Positions 56,019 through 63,757 of a DNA stretch of 64,000 bases are shown here, piece after piece. Location: NCBI RefSeq assembly GCF_003236315.1, contig NZ_POTY01000001.1, positions 1-64,000 on the forward strand, in the 5' to 3' direction. The stretch comes from Micromonospora craterilacus (lineage in GTDB: Bacteria > Actinomycetota > Actinomycetes > Mycobacteriales > Micromonosporaceae). Made by a program: the position numbers and the translations under genes. How positions within the stretch are numbered: position 1 is the stretch's first letter; every line of letters begins with the position of its first letter. A model generated the notes under the pieces. The model had not been told where the DNA came from, did not search any database, and saw nothing but the letters and a program-made list of their open reading frames with translations.

Positions 56019-57304
56019 CCGAGCACCAGGACCGACCGGGCGACCGGCTGCGGGCCGACGACGAGTCAGCCGCCCCGGCGTCGTCCGGGCCGGCCGCCGC
56101 GGGGGTCGACGCGTTCCCGCTGCCCCGACGCTGCCCGTTCAGCCCGCCCCCGGAGTACGCGCGGCTGCGCGCCGAGCACCCGGTCGCCCGGCTGCCCATG
56201 CTCGGCGGCGACGCGGCCTGGGTGGTGTCCCGGCACGCCGACGTACGGCAGGTGCTCAGCGACCCGCGGATGAGCGCGGACCGGCGCCGGCCCGGTTTTC
56301 CGAAGTTCGCGCCGACCACGGAGAGCCAGCGGCAGGCGTCGTTCGTGAACTTCCGTCCGCCGCTGAACTGGATGGACCCGCCGGAGCACGGCACCGCCCG
56401 CCGGCAGATCGTCGACGAGTTCTCCGCCCAGCGGGTCCGGCAGTTGCGGCCCCTGGTCGAGCGGGTGGTCGACACGCACCTCGACGCGCTGGCCGCCGGG
56501 CCCCCCGGCGCCGACCTGGTGGCGGCGTTCGGCTACCCGGTGTCGTCGCAGGTGATCTGCGAGGTGCTCGGCGTGCCGTACGCCGACCACGAGTTCTTCG
56601 AGCGGCGGTCCACCCAGATGTTCCGCCGCAGCACACCGGCGGAGGAGCGGGCCCGGTGCGCCCGGGAGATCCGCGACTTCCTCGACGGGGTGGTGACCGA
56701 GAAGGAGCGCCGACCCGGCGACGACGTGCTGAGCCGGCTGCTGTCCCGGCAGCGGGCGGCCGGCGGGCCGGACCACGAGGCCGTGGTGAGCATGGCCTTC
56801 GTGCTGCTGGTCGCCGGGCACGTCACCACGTCCAACATGATCGCGCTGAGCGTGTTGGCCCTGCTCACCCATCCGGCCCGGCTCGCCCGCCTACGCGCCC
56901 AGCCGGAGCGGTTCCCGACCGCCGTGGAGGAGTTGCTGCGGTACTTCACGGTGGTCGAGGCGGCGACGGCGCGTACCGCCACCGCGGACGTGGAGATCGG
57001 CGGGGTGACCATCCGGGCCGGCGAGGGCGTGGTGGCGCTCGGTCAGGCGGCGAACCGCGATCCGGCGGTGTTCGAGCGGCCGGACGAGTTCGACCCGGAC
57101 CGGGATGCCCGCGCCCACCTCGCGTTCGGTCACGGTCGGCACATCTGCCCGGGTCAGCACCTCGCCCGGCTGGAGCTGGAGGTCGCGCTCGGCCGCCTGG
57201 TCCGGCGGCTGCCCGGCCTGCGGCTGGCCGTGGCGGTGGACGATCTGTCCCTGAAGGAGGACGGCAACATCTTCGGGCTGTACGCCCTGCCGGTCGCCTG
57301 GTGA
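56015..57304 (+). CDS. calE10: Cytochrome P450, CalE10-like (aminosugar N-oxidase candidate), 429 aa
   Basis: A class I bacterial P450 with heme loop FGHGRHICPGQHLARLELEV, ExxR in VEELLRYFTV and a proline-rich substrate region NWMDPPEHGTARRQI. The I-helix reads LLVAGHVTTSNMI, where the usual acidic residue before Thr is Val. CalE10 oxidises the amine of TDP-4-amino-4,6-dideoxyglucose to the hydroxylamine; this protein is the best candidate, but the assignment is from context and general resemblance. GTG at 56015 overlaps the dehydratase stop. Last gene of the long plus-strand block. Confidence 0.75.
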   Translation: MTEHQDRPGDRLRADDESAAPASSGPAAAGVDAFPLPRRCPFSPPPEYARLRAEHPVARLPMLGGDAAWVVSRHADVRQVLSDPRMSADRRRPGFPKFAPTTESQRQASFVNFRPPLNWMDPPEHGTARRQIVDEFSAQRVRQLRPLVERVVDTHLDALAAGPPGADLVAAFGYPVSSQVICEVLGVPYADHEFFERRSTQMFRRSTPAEERARCAREIRDFLDGVVTEKERRPGDDVLSRLLSRQRAAGGPDHEAVVSMAFVLLVAGHVTTSNMIALSVLALLTHPARLARLRAQPERFPTAVEELLRYFTVVEAATARTATADVEIGGVTIRAGEGVVALGQAANRDPAVFERPDEFDPDRDARAHLAFGHGRHICPGQHLARLELEVALGRLVRRLPGLRLAVAVDDLSLKEDGNIFGLYALPVAW

Positions 57305-57319
57305 CGGCACCGGGTGCCG
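57305..57319. terminator. Small hairpin between convergent calE10 and calU19
   Basis: CGGCAC, CGG, GTGCCG: a 6-bp stem with 3-nt loop directly after the P450 stop. Short; only its position between convergent genes supports a terminator role. Confidence 0.35.
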
Positions 57320-57337
57320 GACCCCGTCGGCCGAGGA

Positions 57338-57919
57338 CTAGGAACGTTCGCCGATGACCTTCACCCACGCGTCGCTGATCTGGTCGGCCGTCGCCGATGC
57401 CGCCGCCATCTGCTCGGGCCCGGCCGCGGCGATCCAGTCGATCGCCCGCCCCTCGGGCAGGTCACCGGCCAGGTAGTCGCCCAACGCGACCAGACCCATC
57501 TCCCAGCCCGCGCCCAGTCCCCACACCCCCGGGGCGGCGTTCGGCACGATCTCTGCCGGCACCGGGGCGTGCTCCAGCTCCAGGACGGTGGCCTCGCCGT
57601 CCGGGGTGAGCCGCAGGTGGACCTCACTGCTGCCGCCGCCCGACTCCCAGCTCAGGCCGATCAGGCTGGGCCGCTCGCACTGGCGGATCTCGCCACCGGC
57701 GTTGCCCTCCAGCTGGAAACGTCCACCGGCCCGCAGGTCGCCGGTGATCGGCAGGAACCAGCGCACCAGACGCTGGGGATCGGTGATGGCGTCCCACAAC
57801 TCCTCCGGCGACGCGTCGTAGCTGCGCCGAAGCACCAGAACGTGCATGCCGCTCGGGTCGTCCCGCAGCTCGCGGTCGGTGTCCTGGAGGATATCGAATA
57901 TCTTGTTCATTGCCCTCAT
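57338..57919 (-). CDS. calU19: Third START-fold resistance protein, CalU19-like, 193 aa
   Basis: An AHSA1-type SRPBCC protein: VLRRSYDASPEELWDAITDP, RLVRWFLPITGDLRAGGRF, IRQCERPSLIGLSWE and GLGAGWEMGLVALGDYLAGD. It is paralogous to the calU16 product and recalls CalU19, a self-sacrifice resistance protein of the calicheamicin locus. Of several in-frame starts I took the ATG at 57919, preceded by AGGAAGG; 57946 (GTG) and 57910 (ATG) are alternatives. It stands alone on the minus strand, far from calC and calU16. Confidence 0.85.
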   Translation of the reverse strand: MRAMNKIFDILQDTDRELRDDPSGMHVLVLRRSYDASPEELWDAITDPQRLVRWFLPITGDLRAGGRFQLEGNAGGEIRQCERPSLIGLSWESGGGSSEVHLRLTPDGEATVLELEHAPVPAEIVPNAAPGVWGLGAGWEMGLVALGDYLAGDLPEGRAIDWIAAAGPEQMAAASATADQISDAWVKVIGERS

Positions 57920-58066
57920 GGCCTTCCTGCGGGTGCGCGAGGTCACCGGAGCCCGTCCGGCCGCACGCCGTGGACCTTAGCAGCCATGACTTGCACAACG
58001 TCCCATTTGTACCGCGCCGGTAGCCACGAGTCGCCACGCCCGCGCCGCAGGCCGCGCGGGGGCCGG

Positions 58067-58627
58067 TCAGGTGGCGCCGCGGTTGGGGCGGCGCAGGAGC
58101 AGCACCAGCAGGACGAGGAGCACGAGGCCGTCGAGCGCGAGCAGGGCGGCCCCTATCGGGTCCACCCCGTGCGCGTGGGCCGCGGGCTCGGCGGCGCGCG
58201 CCGGGGCGTCGGCGGGGGCCGCGGCGCCCGGGGCGCCGACGGTGAGGCGGGCGATGCCGGAGGCGGCACGCCCGTCGCGGGTCACCACGTGGTACGCCAC
58301 GGCTAGCTGGCCGGGCCGGGAGACGGTGACCTGCTGCCGCAGGCCGTCGTCCCCGTCGGACACGATCGACCCGCTGTCGAGCCGGGTCCGTTCGGCGTCG
58401 TACACGGCGATGTGCGAGCGGGTGGGGTCGGGCTGGCCGGCGACCCGGATGCGCACCGTGGTCGGCAGGTCCGGCAGGACCGCGCCGTCGGCCGGCTCCA
58501 TCGCGAGCACCTCGACCGCCGTCCCCGCACCCGAGTCGGCGTCGATCCGGCCGACCAGCACGAGAACGGCCACCAGCGCCGCCATGCACAGGGCGGCGCC
58601 GGCGTAGATCCGTCCGGTGGTGGACAT
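58067..58627 (-). CDS. Exported CopC-domain protein with C-terminal membrane anchor, 186 aa
   Basis: An N-terminal signal or anchor (IYAGAALCMAALVAVLVLVG) precedes a CopC-like domain (AMEPADGAVLPDLPTTVRIR, VSRPGQLAVAYHVVTRDG, ASGIARLTV), then an Ala/Pro-rich linker with HAHG and a C-terminal membrane helix (ALLALDGLVLLVLLVLLL). The domain therefore faces outside. CopC proteins handle copper; the usual N-terminal His ligand after signal cleavage is not obvious here. It lies 10 nt downstream of the His-rich membrane protein gene, so the two form an operon. Confidence 0.72.
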   Translation of the reverse strand: MSTTGRIYAGAALCMAALVAVLVLVGRIDADSGAGTAVEVLAMEPADGAVLPDLPTTVRIRVAGQPDPTRSHIAVYDAERTRLDSGSIVSDGDDGLRQQVTVSRPGQLAVAYHVVTRDGRAASGIARLTVGAPGAAAPADAPARAAEPAAHAHGVDPIGAALLALDGLVLLVLLVLLLRRPNRGAT

Positions 58628-58637
58628 GTCGGGCCGG

Positions 58638-59237
58638 TCAGTGCCCGGCCACCGGGGCCGGCTGCCGCGGGCCGACCACCCGGTCGGTGCGGCCGGCGCA
58701 CGAGCAGCGCATCGCGGCCTGCTCGGCGGGGTTGGGGCGCAGGTGCAGGTACATCGCGATCAGCATCGGGATGAAGACGACCGAGTTGTAGAACAGGTGC
58801 AGCTCCACCCGGGGCACGACGAGTTGGAGAAGGCTCGTGGGGACCTCAGTGCCGGGGAGCCGGAAGCTGCTGTGCGCCTGGATCAGCAGCAGCGCGTGCT
58901 CGATGTGGTGCCAGAACTGCAGGGCGAGGGCGACGGTCCACCACGCCTTGGCCCGGCCAGTGAAGCCGGGCCGGAACAGGAACAGCCCGACCAGCATCAC
59001 GATCGCGTACCCGTAGTGCAGCCATTCGGAGCTGACCAGCCAGGGGAACGGCATCCCCAGGACGCCGCGCGCCTCCGGCCGCGCCCAGCCGAGCACCCAG
59101 ATCTGGTACGCCTGCACCAGGTGTTCCGCCCAGTGCGCGACCACCACCGCCATGTAGATGGCAAGTGCGGCACGGTGGTACCGGCCGTTGAGAGACGCGA
59201 TCAGGCCGGGAGACGCTTTGCTCGCAGCGGTTGCCAT
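58638..59237 (-). CDS. Histidine-rich integral membrane protein, 199 aa
   Basis: Four to five membrane segments with conserved-looking histidines inside or at their ends: YMAVVVAHWAEHLVQAYQIW, SSEWLHYGYAIVMLVGLFLF, ALALQFWHHIEHALLLIQAH and VELHLFYNSVVFIPMLIAMY. The HxxxH and HHxxH arrangement is typical of membrane metal or heme sites, but I do not recognise the family. A cysteine pair near the C-terminus (RCSCAG) faces one side. Start ATG at 59237 with GGAGGA. First gene of a two-gene operon with the CopC-like protein, divergent from calG4. Confidence 0.75.
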   Translation of the reverse strand: MATAASKASPGLIASLNGRYHRAALAIYMAVVVAHWAEHLVQAYQIWVLGWARPEARGVLGMPFPWLVSSEWLHYGYAIVMLVGLFLFRPGFTGRAKAWWTVALALQFWHHIEHALLLIQAHSSFRLPGTEVPTSLLQLVVPRVELHLFYNSVVFIPMLIAMYLHLRPNPAEQAAMRCSCAGRTDRVVGPRQPAPVAGH

Positions 59238-59360
59238 GGGTCCTCCACTCCACGCCGGAAGGTGTCCACCACAACGCTAGGAACCTCGACGTCGACGCGT
59301 GTCTCTGAGCTTGCCGTGTCTGGCCCGGGCGGTCCCGTACGGCTGGCCCCACTCCCCACA

Positions 59361-59380
59361 CGCTATATACCTTTAAAGCT
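59361..59380 (+). promoter_or_regulatory. AT-rich promoter element of calG4
   Basis: CGCTATATACCTTTAAAGCT lies 27 nt before the calG4 ATG. CGCTATATA is shared with the calO4 promoter (47304-47312) and the following TTTAAAG is similar to CTTAAAG there. TATATA or TATACC would serve as -10; no good -35 is seen. Confidence 0.45.
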
Positions 59381-59406
59381 CATCACCGGATTGCGGGAGT
59401 GAGCAC

Positions 59407-60615
59407 ATGCACCAGCGGCACATCCTCTTCGCCAACGTCCAGGGGCACGGCCACGTCTACCCCTCGCTCGGTCTGGTGAGCGAGCTCGTCCGGCGCGGGC
59501 ACCGGGTCAGCTACGTCACGACCCCGCTGTTCGCCGACGCGGTCACCGCCGCCGGCGCCACGGTGGTGCCGTACAAGTCCGAGTTCGACACCTTCCACGT
59601 GCCCGAGGTCGTCACCCGGGAGGACGCGGAGACGCAGTTGCACCTGGTGTACGTCCGGGAGAACGAGGCGATCCTGCGCGCCGCGGAGGAGGGGCTCGAC
59701 GACGACGTGCCGGACCTCGTGGTCTACGACATCTTCCCGTTCATCGCGGGACGGCTGCTGGCCACCCGGTGGCAGCGTCCGGCCGTCCGCCTCAGCGGCG
59801 GCTTCGCCGCCAACGAGCACTACTCGCTCTTCGAGGAGCTGTGGAAGAGCCACGGGCAACGCCACCCGGCGGACGTCGCGGCGGTCAACGCGGTGATCGT
59901 CGAACTGCTCGCCCGGTACGGGGTCCACACGCCGGTCCGGCAGTTCTGGAACGAGATCGAGGATCTCAACATCGTCTTCCTGCCCAAGTCCTTCCAGCCC
60001 TTCGCCGAGACCTTCGACGACGAGCGCTTCGCCTTCGTCGGACCGACGCTGACCCACCGGCCGGTGACCACCGGATGGCAGCCGCCCACCCCGGACACGC
60101 CGGTGCTGCTGGTCTCGCTGGGCAACCAGTTCAACGAGCACCCGGAGTTCTTCCGGACCTGCGCCGACGCCTTCGCCGGCACCCCCTGGCAGGTGGTGCT
60201 GGCGATCGGCGGGTTCCTCGACCCGGCCACGCTGGAGCCCCTGCCGCCGAACGCGGAGGCCCATGCCTGGATCCCGTTCCACGAGGTCCTGCCGTACGCG
60301 GACGCCTGCGTGACCCACGGCACCACCGGCGCGGTGCTGGAGTCCCTGGCCGCGGGCGTGCCGCTGGCCCTGGTGCCGCACTTCGCGACCGAGGCCGCGC
60401 CGTCGGCCCGCCGGATCGTCGAGCTGGGCCTCGGCTACGAGCTGACGCCGGACCAGGTCGAGCCGGCCACCATCCGAGCCACTGTGGAGCGGCTGCGCGG
60501 CGACGCCGCCCTGCGGGAGCGGGTCGACCGGATGCAGCGCGAGATCCTGGCGGCGGGCGGGCCGCCGAGCGCGGCCGACCGGATCGAACGGCACCTGGAA
60601 CGGGCCCGGCGCTGA
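59407..60615 (+). CDS. calG4: Glycosyltransferase CalG4 (aminopentosyl transferase), 402 aa
   Basis: GT-B fold, GT1 type: RHILFANVQGHGHVYPSLGL, PDLVVYDIFPFIAGRLLATR, and donor loop CVTHGTTGAVLESLAAGVPL, where the usual HGG is HGT. It recalls CalG4, which attaches the N-ethyl aminopentose in the final sugar transfer. ATG start with GGGAG. The radical SAM gene follows 57 nt downstream, suggesting both act on the aminopentose. Confidence 0.93.
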   Translation: MHQRHILFANVQGHGHVYPSLGLVSELVRRGHRVSYVTTPLFADAVTAAGATVVPYKSEFDTFHVPEVVTREDAETQLHLVYVRENEAILRAAEEGLDDDVPDLVVYDIFPFIAGRLLATRWQRPAVRLSGGFAANEHYSLFEELWKSHGQRHPADVAAVNAVIVELLARYGVHTPVRQFWNEIEDLNIVFLPKSFQPFAETFDDERFAFVGPTLTHRPVTTGWQPPTPDTPVLLVSLGNQFNEHPEFFRTCADAFAGTPWQVVLAIGGFLDPATLEPLPPNAEAHAWIPFHEVLPYADACVTHGTTGAVLESLAAGVPLALVPHFATEAAPSARRIVELGLGYELTPDQVEPATIRATVERLRGDAALRERVDRMQREILAAGGPPSAADRIERHLERARR

Positions 60616-60645
60616 CCGTCCAGCACCGACCGTCAACCCTCTTTC

Positions 60646-60666
60646 CACTTGAAGAAAAGGTAGTAT
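60646..60666 (+). promoter_or_regulatory. Possible leaderless promoter of the radical SAM gene
   Basis: TAGTAT (60661-60666) is a good -10 that ends 6 nt before the ATG at 60673, so the transcript could begin at the start codon. CACTTGAAGAA (60646-60656), the recurrent element, lies just upstream. An AAAAGG at 60655-60660 could instead act as a distant SD. Confidence 0.35.
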
Positions 60667-60672
60667 CTGGCC

Positions 60673-62169
60673 ATGGGTCTTCGTGACGTCAGCGTGCTGC
60701 TGCTGTACCCACCGAACCAGACCGCGCCGGGCGCTGTGTGCAAGCCGAACGGGTCGCTCGCGTACCCGAACCTCGGTGGCGCCCTGCGGGAGCACGGTGT
60801 GCAGGTGCGGGTCTTCGACGCGTGTGTCGGCGATGGCGACGACCCGCTGGACCAGATCTTCGCCAACCCCCGGCCGCTGCCCAGCGGCTTCCTGCGTACC
60901 GGGGTGGACGACGAGCGGATCCTCCAGGTGGTGGCCGACCACGACATCGTCGGCATCACGTCGATCTTCACCGACCAGGAGTCGATGGTCCTGCACTGTG
61001 CTCGGCTGATCAAGGCCGCGTTCCCGGAGAAGATCCTCGTCTCCGGCGGCGTGAACGCACGGTCCCGGCTACCGCAGTTCTTCGGGGCCGGCTTCGACGT
61101 GGTCTGCCTCTCCGAGTCCGAGCACACCATCGTCGACATCGTCGACATCGTCCGCCGGTCGGCCCGCCCGAGCTTCGCCGACCTGCACGGCGTGGCCTTC
61201 CTCGACGACGGGCAGATCCGGGTCAAGCCGGCTCGTTCGCAGGACGTGGTGTGGGATCTGGACACCCTGCCCATGCCCGCGTGGGATCTGCTGCCCAACG
61301 AACGCTACTGGGCGATCGCCCGGCCGCACTCCGGGCTCTTCGAGCCCGGCAAGGAGCTGCGGTACGCCACCATGATGACCTCGCTGGGCTGCCCGTTCCA
61401 CTGCGCCTACTGCCACATCGCCGGCGAGCAGGAAGGCAGCCTCAGCGGCCCGATCGGCAAGTTCCGCGTCAAGTCCGACGACCGGGTCCTCGCCGAAATC
61501 GAGGCGCTGAAGAACCTCGGCGTCGACAACGTGTTCATCGAGGACGACTCGCTGCTCGGCGACAAACGGCGTGGTCTGCGGCTGCTGGAGAAGATCCAGG
61601 GCGCCGGGGTGACCATATGCGACCTCAACGGCATCAACCTCATCCACCTGCTCAAGCGCTGGAAGCCGGATCACGAGGTGCTGGGGGCGCTGGCCGCCGC
61701 CGGGTTCACCCAGATCAACATGCCGTTCGAGTCGGGCAACCTGCGGATCATCCGCAAGTACGCCAGCAACAAGATCAATATTGAGAAGGCCGACCTGGTG
61801 GGGCTGATCGTCGCCATGAAGGAGTACGGCTTCCAGATCTACGGCAACTACATGATGGGCTATCCGGACGAGACGCTGGAGGAGATCGAGCGGACGATCG
61901 CGGTCGCCCGCGAACACGTCTCGTACGGCCTGGACGCGGCGAACTTCTTCCTCGTGGTACCCCTGCCGGGCGCTCCTCTGTTCGAGATGGCGATCGCCGG
62001 CGGGCACATCAGCCCGGACTTCGACCCGGACATGATGAACATCTACAACGCCAACATGACCGGCACGCTGGTGCCGTCGAAGGTCCTGGAGGAGCTGCGC
62101 GCCCGCGCCTGGGAGGAGGTCAACTCCTCGACCTGGAAGAACGCCAAGAAGGCATGGGCGGCCACCTGA
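60673..62169 (+). CDS. Radical SAM protein with N-terminal cobalamin-binding-type domain, 498 aa
   Basis: The first 190 residues resemble the Rossmann-like B12-binding domain of class B radical SAM enzymes (VSVLLLYPPNQTAPG, DIVGITSIFTDQESMV, LVSGGVNARSRLPQFF) without the DxHxxG motif. The radical SAM core follows with the cluster motif in TSLGCPFHCAYCHIAG (CxxxCxxC), then VFIEDDSLLGDKRRG and INMPFESGNLRIIRKYASNK. Such proteins often methylate unreactive carbons. Its place after the aminopentosyl transferase suggests extension of N-methyl to N-ethyl on the aminopentose; other roles, such as C-S bond formation, remain open. A strong hairpin follows. Confidence 0.87.
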   Translation: MGLRDVSVLLLYPPNQTAPGAVCKPNGSLAYPNLGGALREHGVQVRVFDACVGDGDDPLDQIFANPRPLPSGFLRTGVDDERILQVVADHDIVGITSIFTDQESMVLHCARLIKAAFPEKILVSGGVNARSRLPQFFGAGFDVVCLSESEHTIVDIVDIVRRSARPSFADLHGVAFLDDGQIRVKPARSQDVVWDLDTLPMPAWDLLPNERYWAIARPHSGLFEPGKELRYATMMTSLGCPFHCAYCHIAGEQEGSLSGPIGKFRVKSDDRVLAEIEALKNLGVDNVFIEDDSLLGDKRRGLRLLEKIQGAGVTICDLNGINLIHLLKRWKPDHEVLGALAAAGFTQINMPFESGNLRIIRKYASNKINIEKADLVGLIVAMKEYGFQIYGNYMMGYPDETLEEIERTIAVAREHVSYGLDAANFFLVVPLPGAPLFEMAIAGGHISPDFDPDMMNIYNANMTGTLVPSKVLEELRARAWEEVNSSTWKNAKKAWAAT

Positions 62170-62197
62170 CCTCACCCTGGACGCCGAGGGGAAAAGG

Positions 62198-62233
62198 ACC
62201 GAGGTTGCCGCACGGGGGGACGGCAACCTCGGT
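62198..62233 (+). terminator. Terminator hairpin after the radical SAM gene
   Basis: ACCGAGGTTGCCG, 10-nt loop, CGGCAACCTCGGT: a perfect 13-bp stem 29 nt past the stop codon. Confidence 0.8.
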
Positions 62234-62403
62234 GAGTGCACGATACGTCGATGCCGGCTCGGCCGCCACCGGAACCTTGCACCCTGAATCAGCGGGAAGG
62301 CAGAGTGTCCAGAAGAAACTGAATGCTCCTCGTTGGCAGCATTCGTCGCTGCAACGGCCAGGTACGCTCTTGCCGGGCACCTGACCGGCACGCGCCCGAG
62401 GAG

Positions 62404-62554
62404 ATGAGCAGCGATCCTCCCCGCCGAGACTCTTGACCTGGCGTACCTACCAGAGCCTGACCGATTCGGCGTCTGGCACGACATCATTTCCCGGGGCACG
62501 GCGCCGGCGCGTTTCAGCAGCCCACACGCGGACAATTTCACCGGCTTCGCGCGG
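62404..62554 (+). other. Coding-like 5' part of the AraC-type gene without an in-frame start
   Basis: The frame of the following gene stays open back to a TGA at 62405 and reads LAYLPEPDRFGVWHDIISRG and SSPHADNFTGFA, a normal AraC-type ligand-domain N-terminus. It contains no ATG, GTG or TTG start. An ATG at 62404 with GAGGAG before it is in another frame and stops after 10 codons (MSSDPPRRDS). A single-base loss near the CCTCCCC run would explain both. Either a frameshift or a sequence error. Confidence 0.6.
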
Positions 62555-63436
62555 GTGGTGGAACTGGGGGTGTCGCGGCTCATCTCGTTCCGCTATCCGG
62601 CGATCGAGATGGCCCGTACGGAGCGGATGATCCGGCAGGACGACCCGCAGATGTACGAACTTGCCCTCCCCCTCACCGGCGACAGTGCTCTCATCCAGGA
62701 GCGCCGCCAGTGCGTCGTCAAGACGACTGAGTTCACCTTCCTCAGCACCTCACGCCCATACGAGTGCCGGCACTTCCCGCGGCAGGAAGCGCCGACCACG
62801 GCGGCATCGGCCGCCGCACAGCCGCCCACGTCGAAGACCATCGCTGTGCTCGTCCCGCAGTCGGCGATCCCGCTGCCGCAGAGCAAGGTCAAGCAGTTGC
62901 TCGCCCGACCACTACCGACCGAGGGCATGGCGTCCCTGCTCGCGCAGTTCCTCCTACAGATCACGACGCACCCCGAGCGGTTCCGGGCGACGGACGCCGG
63001 GCGGTTGGACGGCATGGCCCTTGACCTGATCTCGGCGACGCTGGCCCAACATCTCGACCTGGAAAGTGCCCTCCCGGTCGAGGTGCAGCAGCAGGCGCTC
63101 CGGGCACGCATCGACGCGTTCATCGAGCAGCACCTGGGCGACGTCGACCTGAGCGCACGTACCATCGCCGCCGCCCATCACATCTCCGTGCGCACCCTGT
63201 ACCGGTTGTGGGAGGGCGAAGACACCACTGTCACCGACCTGATCCGCCGCCGTCGACTGGACCGATGCCGGCGCGACCTGCAGAACCCGCTCCTGGCCAG
63301 CCAGTCCATCTACGCCATCGCCGCCCGCTGGGGATTGACCGAGAAGTCCACCTTCGCGCGACTGTTCAAGGCGACCTACGGCACCTCGCCGCAGTCCTAC
63401 CGACAGCAGCAACCGGCACCCGGGCCGCAACGCTGA
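62555..63436 (+). CDS. AraC-family regulator, probably with displaced or damaged start, 293 aa from first GTG
   Basis: The C-terminal third has both AraC helix-turn-helix motifs: LSARTIAAAHHISVRTLYRL and SIYAIAARWGLTEKSTFARL, followed by FKATYGTSPQSYR. The N-terminal part (RYPAIEMARTERMIRQDDPQ, ALPLTGDSALIQERRQC) is the AraC-binding-like ligand domain, whose real beginning lies upstream of 62555 (see 62404-62554). The first canonical in-frame start is GTG at 62555, with no SD. If the shift is real the protein is probably truncated. It lies beyond the radical SAM terminator and may be outside the cluster. Confidence 0.7.
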   Translation: MVELGVSRLISFRYPAIEMARTERMIRQDDPQMYELALPLTGDSALIQERRQCVVKTTEFTFLSTSRPYECRHFPRQEAPTTAASAAAQPPTSKTIAVLVPQSAIPLPQSKVKQLLARPLPTEGMASLLAQFLLQITTHPERFRATDAGRLDGMALDLISATLAQHLDLESALPVEVQQQALRARIDAFIEQHLGDVDLSARTIAAAHHISVRTLYRLWEGEDTTVTDLIRRRRLDRCRRDLQNPLLASQSIYAIAARWGLTEKSTFARLFKATYGTSPQSYRQQQPAPGPQR

Positions 63437-63757
63437 CGCCGCCGCAGCCGGGCGTCGCTGCCGCCACCGCCTCATAGCAGTCCGACGGGCACCTGCGGGT
63501 GTCTCGGGGCCCTGGCATCCGCTGACCCCACCAACCGCCCTGGCCGGTCGACTGTCCGACGGCCAACCGTCCGACTGAGCGGACACTCAGCCGGACGGGT
63601 GGTTGAGGTCGAGGTCACGGCCACTTGGCAAGGCCGAGTGACGAAGTCAATCACCCATTGCAATGCTACCCACACGAATTGCACACTGAGGGTCTCTTAA
63701 GGCTGACAGTTGCGCGATCCGCAACTGCCAGACCTGGGCAGAAGGGGAGGGTCCACT
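63437..63757. other. Intergenic region between the AraC-type and P450 genes
   Basis: 321 bp with no supported gene. It holds an imperfect hairpin (63569-63596) and, from about 63650 to 63710, an AT-richer stretch (TTGCAATGCTACC, TTGCACACTGAGGG, CTCTTAAGG) that probably contains the promoter of the P450 gene. Confidence 0.5.
63569..63596. terminator. Hairpin downstream of the AraC-type gene
   Basis: GTCCGACTGAG, loop CGGACA, CTCAGCCGGAC: 11-bp arms with one mismatch, 133 nt past the AraC stop. Terminator or regulatory hairpin. Confidence 0.4.
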
